Source: Candidatus Methanogaster sp. (lineage in GTDB: Archaea; Halobacteriota; Methanosarcinia; Methanosarcinales; Methanogasteraceae). Taken from it: a stretch of 48,732 nucleotides of DNA. A model generated the notes under the pieces. That model saw only the letters and a program-made list of their open reading frames with translations. It was not told the origin of the DNA and made no database searches. The stretch covers positions 103,280-152,011 of the forward strand of contig PQXF01000005.1 of NCBI GenBank assembly GCA_003194445.1, given 5' to 3'. Shown here one piece after another: positions 45,079 to 48,732 of the stretch. The number at the start of each line of letters is the position of its first letter. Within the stretch, counting starts at the first letter, position 1. The position numbers were made by a program, and so were the translations under genes.

Positions 45079-46512
45079 ATGGAGCCAAGAAACGCGATTT
45101 TGTGGACCCTTCTGGTAGTTTTGGTAGTTCTGGCGATGTCGGCTGGTGTTCAGGCAGAAGAGATCAGAGAAGTTCCAGCCAGCAAGATTTTAGAGCAGAT
45201 TCAAGCTGGAGAAGATGTGTGTCTTGAGAATGTTCGTATAACTGGAGAGTTTAATATGAGCAAAATAGAGCTTGAAACGGTACCTATTGCACGGGAGGCG
45301 TGGAAAATCAGGAATTATGGCTTGGAGGACGAGCTGAAGATTGTTGAAAGTGAGATAGAGATTACAAATTCCGTTTTTGAAAACAATGTGGATTTCTCCA
45401 ACACTCAATTTAAAAAAATCCTTAATTTTTATAATAGCTCATTTTTGGGTATTTCTGATTTTAGAGGTGTATGTTTTGATGATGATGTCAGTTTCGTGTC
45501 TGCACGCTTTTGGTATTATGTCAGTTTCATATCTACGAGTTTTGGTGATTATGTCAGCTTCGCGGGCGCGAGTTTTGGTGGCGATGCCTACTTCTGGGGT
45601 GCGAGTTTTGGTGATTATGTCAGCTTCGCGGGCGCGAGTTTTGGTGGCAATGCCAGTTTTGTTTATACAAAGTTTAATAAAGTATTTTTTTTAAATACAG
45701 CATTCACCAACGTCTCTTTTTACGATGTTGATTTCAAAACCATGAACGTTGACTGGGCGTCCTTCAGCGATGTTCTGGTCTTTGATGGCCCAACATACAT
45801 AAAACTGATAAAAAATTTCAGAGAGATGGAGCAGTTTAAGGATGCCGACGATGCGTATTACCAGTACCGGCGACTGAGTCAAGCAAACAAAGAGTGGTCA
45901 TTCTCAAAGTTGGGCGACGTGTTCATGTGGCTTTCTTGCGGCTATGGTGTGAAGCCACAGTACACAACAATTCTGGCCGTGATAGTGATTTTAATATTTA
46001 CTATTATTTACTGGTTTGGAAATGGCATCAGACGGTTGAAAGAGAGTGATGAAATGGAGTATTTGTTTAGCTGGGACGATGTTCCTGGAAAAGACAACGA
46101 GGGGCTCATAAGATACCTTGGCAGTAACTTTGGTATCGATCAGGCTGAAAACGTAGAAATCCTCAAATCCGATGACGACAAAACTATCTATATCCATAAT
46201 GATGACGAATCAGCCAAAATAATGATCGATGAGAAAGAGGAAAAAGCGACCTTAAAGACCAGCGATCGTGAAACCCACCACCTGAAAGTTAAAAAGGAGA
46301 ATGGCGAGCTAAACATATACGAAAAGAGTAATGAAGACGTGTCCTTCTGTGATGCTTTCTATTTCAGTGTGGTCACATTCACCACAGTCGGCTATGGGGA
46401 CTGGTATCCGAAAGATCGCTACCGAAAGTTTGTCATGATCGAAGGATTGGTGGGCTGGTTAACTCTCGCCCTGTTCCTGGTAACGTTAGCCAATGTGATG
46501 ATACGACCATGA
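45079..46512 (+). CDS. Pentapeptide-repeat protein fused to a potassium-channel pore
   Basis: The 477-residue protein has a signal peptide (1-26, ending GVQAEE), a linker, and about 130 residues of pentapeptide-like repeats (95-225: SFGDYVSFAGASFGG and kin). A first membrane helix follows at about 295-314 (YTTILAVIVILIFTIIYWFG). About 110 charged, soluble residues then precede the pore helix and the filter TTVGYGD (435-441), and a last helix spans about 455-477. That is a two-TM K+ channel with an unusually long helix-to-pore insertion and a repeat domain on the outside. Two 66-bp-period copies (45537 and 45603) show recent repeat growth. Confidence 0.85.
   Translation: MEPRNAILWTLLVVLVVLAMSAGVQAEEIREVPASKILEQIQAGEDVCLENVRITGEFNMSKIELETVPIAREAWKIRNYGLEDELKIVESEIEITNSVFENNVDFSNTQFKKILNFYNSSFLGISDFRGVCFDDDVSFVSARFWYYVSFISTSFGDYVSFAGASFGGDAYFWGASFGDYVSFAGASFGGNASFVYTKFNKVFFLNTAFTNVSFYDVDFKTMNVDWASFSDVLVFDGPTYIKLIKNFREMEQFKDADDAYYQYRRLSQANKEWSFSKLGDVFMWLSCGYGVKPQYTTILAVIVILIFTIIYWFGNGIRRLKESDEMEYLFSWDDVPGKDNEGLIRYLGSNFGIDQAENVEILKSDDDKTIYIHNDDESAKIMIDEKEEKATLKTSDRETHHLKVKKENGELNIYEKSNEDVSFCDAFYFSVVTFTTVGYGDWYPKDRYRKFVMIEGLVGWLTLALFLVTLANVMIRP
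45537..45654 (+). repeat. Direct repeat with 66-bp period inside the channel gene
   Basis: GAGTTTTGGTGATTATGTCA begins at 45537 and again at 45603. About 50 bp match almost base for base, including third codon positions. The period of 22 codons keeps the frame, adding pentapeptide units to the beta-helix. Near-identity at silent sites shows a recent duplication. Confidence 0.8.
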
Positions 46513-46587
46513 CCATCACAATACGCCCTCGCAGCAACAGTTATTTCCAGCAGGGGATAGGTATCAGATAGATAAACGACAATTGAT

Positions 46588-47169
46588 ATGAGAACTATGT
46601 GGCGAGAGATTTCACGATTCGGAAAGAAACTTGTAGAATACGGCCTTGTTGAGTCGCATTTCGGCAATATCAGCGTCCGCACCGGGGACGGGATGCTGAT
46701 CACGAGAAGCGGATCCGCGCTGGACGAGATCGACAGGGATTCTGTTGTCGAGATCAGTATCGATGGAACCTCAAGCATGGATCTGATCGCATCATCAGAG
46801 GCGATCGTGCATCGCGCCATCTACAAGAACACGTCAGCGCTTGCAATCATCCATGCGCACTGCCCTTTTTCGGTGATCGAGTCCCTAATCGAGGATTCCC
46901 GGGTCGTTCCGGCAGATAGCGAGGGACTATACTTCCTGCACGAGATCCCGATCGTTGATGGCGGCATCGGAACCTCGGAACTTGCAGAGAATGCCGCCTC
47001 ATCGTTGCGTGAGCACAAAGGCGTCATCATACGCGGGCACGGCACGATCGCTACCGGAATGCTTCTTGAGGAGGCGTATGTAGTGACGACCCAGGTCGAA
47101 CACAGTTGTATGGTGAAGTACCATCTCGATCTCTTTAACGAGTGCAAAGGGCGCGGGCGCGGAAGGTGA
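46588..47169 (+). CDS. Class II (zinc-dependent) aldolase, FucA-like
   Basis: The 193-residue protein has the AraD/FucA fold signs: SHFGNISVR, LITRSGSALDEID, SSEAIVHRAIY with the acidic ligand, the zinc-binding HAH of IHAHCPFS, and RGHGTIATGMLLEEAY with the third His. It cleaves a sugar phosphate to dihydroxyacetone phosphate and an aldehyde. In methanogens a homologue makes lactaldehyde on the path to F420; whether this one does is not known. cobY follows with a 28-bp overlap at most, so the two form an operon. Confidence 0.85.
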   Translation: MRTMWREISRFGKKLVEYGLVESHFGNISVRTGDGMLITRSGSALDEIDRDSVVEISIDGTSSMDLIASSEAIVHRAIYKNTSALAIIHAHCPFSVIESLIEDSRVVPADSEGLYFLHEIPIVDGGIGTSELAENAASSLREHKGVIIRGHGTIATGMLLEEAYVVTTQVEHSCMVKYHLDLFNECKGRGRGR

Positions 47170-47177
47170 TTTGCGAG

Positions 47178-47801
47178 ATGGATGCGGTAGTGATGGCTGG
47201 CGGGGTCGGGAGCAGGTTCTTTACAGGGGACTGGACCGGTGAAAAGCCGATGGTCAAGCTTTGCGGAAGACCGCTTATCATGTATATGATCGATACGCTC
47301 AGGCGCAGCAGGTCGATAGATCGCATCTTCGTCGTGACCTCCCCAAGCGTGCCGCAGACACAGGAGTATCTTAAGACTCATGGAGATGTCGATGTCATTC
47401 CCGCGCCCGGTCTCGGTTATGTCGGCGACATGGTTCATGGGATAAAGGCGGCGGGAATTCGGGCGCCGGTACTCGTTGTTATGTCTGACCTTCCGCTTGT
47501 AACCCCTGATATGATCGATGGGATTGTTTCGATCTATGACAAGCGGGATGAACCCGCACTCTCTGTCCACACGCCGCTTTCTGTCTGTACGGAACTCGGG
47601 CAGCACCCGACCGCGGTCTTCAATCGCAACGATGAGTTGATCGTCCCGTGCGGCGTTAACATCCTCGATGGTGGTCTGATCGAGGAGGAGCAGCCCGATT
47701 ATAACCTGATTCTCCCTGAGATCGAAGTTGCGCTTAATGTGAATACGGTTCAGGATCTCAAGCGGTGCGAGCGTATCATGCGTGGGCAAAGCGTTGTGTG
47801 A
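47178..47801 (+). CDS. cobY: GTP:adenosylcobinamide-phosphate guanylyltransferase
   Basis: About 207 residues from ATG 47178, which follows GGTGAT (47165-47170); the frame also opens at 47142. The nucleotidyltransferase fold shows in DAVVMAGGVGSRF with GEKPMVKLCGRPLI, VLVVMSDLPLVTPDMI and CGVNILDGG. This matches archaeal CobY, which adds GMP to adenosylcobinamide phosphate in cobamide synthesis. A MobA-like role is less likely, given the conserved archaeal CobY length and C-terminus. Confidence 0.87.
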   Translation: MDAVVMAGGVGSRFFTGDWTGEKPMVKLCGRPLIMYMIDTLRRSRSIDRIFVVTSPSVPQTQEYLKTHGDVDVIPAPGLGYVGDMVHGIKAAGIRAPVLVVMSDLPLVTPDMIDGIVSIYDKRDEPALSVHTPLSVCTELGQHPTAVFNRNDELIVPCGVNILDGGLIEEEQPDYNLILPEIEVALNVNTVQDLKRCERIMRGQSVV

Positions 47802-48141
47802 GGTACTGCTGGCTTTGCCGCTCTACAGACGCACATGCTCGAGTAACTTGTGGATAAAATCCGTGGAATCAGTGTTAATGGCAACGCCTTTGCTGTCGCA
47901 GTCAGTGGCTAAAAACCCTTTGTAACCCGCCTTTCCCACTGTTGATCGTTAATTTTTGATGGTACTGTAGCAGAAAATCAGTTGCAGTAGACCACTTCTC
48001 TCTCATTTCCACCCCCTATCGTTAGATATATCTCATCATTTTTACGACCAACATTTTATACTATAATTTCATCAAAATAAACTCTACTCTTATCGTTTCT
48101 TAACCATAAACTTTAAGTAGTTTACGACCAATTTGAAGATT
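47802..48141. other. Gap before the transposase, with a duplicated 11-bp motif
   Basis: No gene is visible. TTTACGACCAA occurs at 48041-48051 and again at 48121-48131, just before the transposase start at 48142. The IS left end is probably within 47930-48141, but I cannot define its inverted repeat without the right end. The region is AT-rich. Confidence 0.4.
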
Positions 48142-48732
48142 ATGACGCTCAACTGGTATCTCAAGCACCACCACCATAGCTACTACAGTCTCGTGGAACC
48201 GTACAGAGAAGATGGCAATAACCGGCATCGGGTGATCAAATATCTAGGTAGTTTGACACAAGGTGAGGTGCAGCAGATCAGGCGCGGTCTTGCAGTCATG
48301 AAAAAACTCGAAGTCGAGACGATAAAAGTAGAAGACCTGATCTTTGAGAACCACTGGCGCTATTTGGATGTCGCATTCCTCGATTTCATCTGGAAACAAT
48401 GGAAACTCTCGAAGATATTCCCACAATCAGATGGAAAAGACGTGCAGACCTCAGAGATTGTGGAGCTATTGACAGTATACCACTGTCTGGATCCGGGAAG
48501 TTATCTTTCCGCTGTAGACTGGTTCAACAAAACCGCATTAGACCGTATTCTTCACATAGACAACCATCGTATCAATAAATCAAGGATATTTCGTGAGCTT
48601 GATGTTATCGAGGATAGAAAGGAGGATATAGAACGTTATCTGTACAAAACCCTGAAGGAACGGGACGAGGAGAGTCTGCACGTTGTCTTTTACGATCTTA
48701 CTGATTCATATTTTGAGGGGCGGAGATGCGAG
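48142..48732 (+). mobile_element. IS1634-like transposase gene, 5' part (cut by the window end)
   Basis: The frame is open from ATG 48142 to the window edge, giving 197 residues. It has the IS1634/IS4-type N-terminus: YYSLVEPYREDGNNRHRVIK, then YLGSLTQGEV. Further on come WRYLDVAFLDFIWKQW and VFYDLTDSYFEG, where the first catalytic Asp of the DDE site would be. The rest of the element lies outside the window, so I cannot say whether it is intact. Confidence 0.82.

Noticed and set aside
45537..45654. Possible CRISPR-like repeat
   Set aside because: The repeats are in frame inside the pentapeptide coding region with no spacers; no CRISPR array was seen anywhere in the window.
46821..47789. 322-residue minus-strand frame
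   Set aside because: Antisense to both the class II aldolase and cobY, which have full catalytic motifs.

Overview
The window looks like part of the chromosome of a methanogen-related euryarchaeon. The evidence is an archaeal oligosaccharyltransferase (AglB), a CofH-type F420 (FO) synthase subunit, an archaeal NOG1-like GTPase, an archaeal GTP:adenosylcobinamide-phosphate guanylyltransferase (CobY), L-aspartate dehydrogenase, an ADP-forming acyl-CoA synthetase, a GatA subunit, TATA-box promoters and GGTGATC/GGAGG-type ribosome binding sites. A relic dockerin-like EF-hand and the mix of genes would fit Methanosarcinales, ANME or Syntrophoarchaeum-like lineages. That placement is inference; there is no rRNA in the window to settle it.

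Region 1 (about 480-19800) is a large surface-glycan island, mostly on the minus strand. It encodes GDP-mannose 4,6-dehydratase and GDP-L-fucose synthase (GDP-fucose supply), at least seven glycosyltransferases of GT-A and GT-B type, six methyltransferases, a hexapeptide acyltransferase, and a NodU-type carbamoyltransferase overlapping an unknown alpha-helical protein gene. It also holds a truncated rmlD relic and a shortened FkbM gene. It ends next to an AlbA_2/Schlafen-type regulator and the plus-strand aglB gene (21361-24129). The plausible flow is nucleotide-sugar synthesis, lipid-linked glycan assembly with methyl, acetyl and carbamoyl decoration, then transfer to S-layer or other surface proteins by AglB.

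Region 2 (about 24100-30250) has been rearranged. An AAA_14/DUF4143 ATPase sits behind a perfect inverted repeat. Behind it lies a chimeric relic in which a 346-bp copy of the 3' part of the NOG1-like GTPase gene is joined directly to a 64-bp copy of the end of aglB. A DUF2278/lamin-tail-like protein and the intact nog1-like gene follow. Next come two PD-(D/E)XK nuclease-like genes separated by a 96-bp imperfect palindrome that resembles an integron attC site; one of the two nuclease genes is frameshifted.

Region 3 (about 30400-37740) is mostly conserved core: endonuclease IV, a DUF4258/YgiT toxin-antitoxin-like pair, endonuclease III, a transglutaminase-like lipoprotein, cofH with a Gly-rich insertion, a frameshifted RhuM gene, and an overlapping pair encoding a MobB-FeS fusion and aspartate dehydrogenase.

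Region 4 (about 37740-48732) carries a HicB gene with a broken HicA, a pyruvate-kinase-C-domain protein behind a tRNA-Gly(CCC), and a fused ADP-forming acyl-CoA synthetase/GNAT protein. A debris zone follows with a small nuclease, a dockerin remnant and members of a dispersed repeat. After it come gatA, a pentapeptide-repeat/potassium-channel fusion, a class II aldolase and cobY. The window ends inside an IS1634-like transposase gene.
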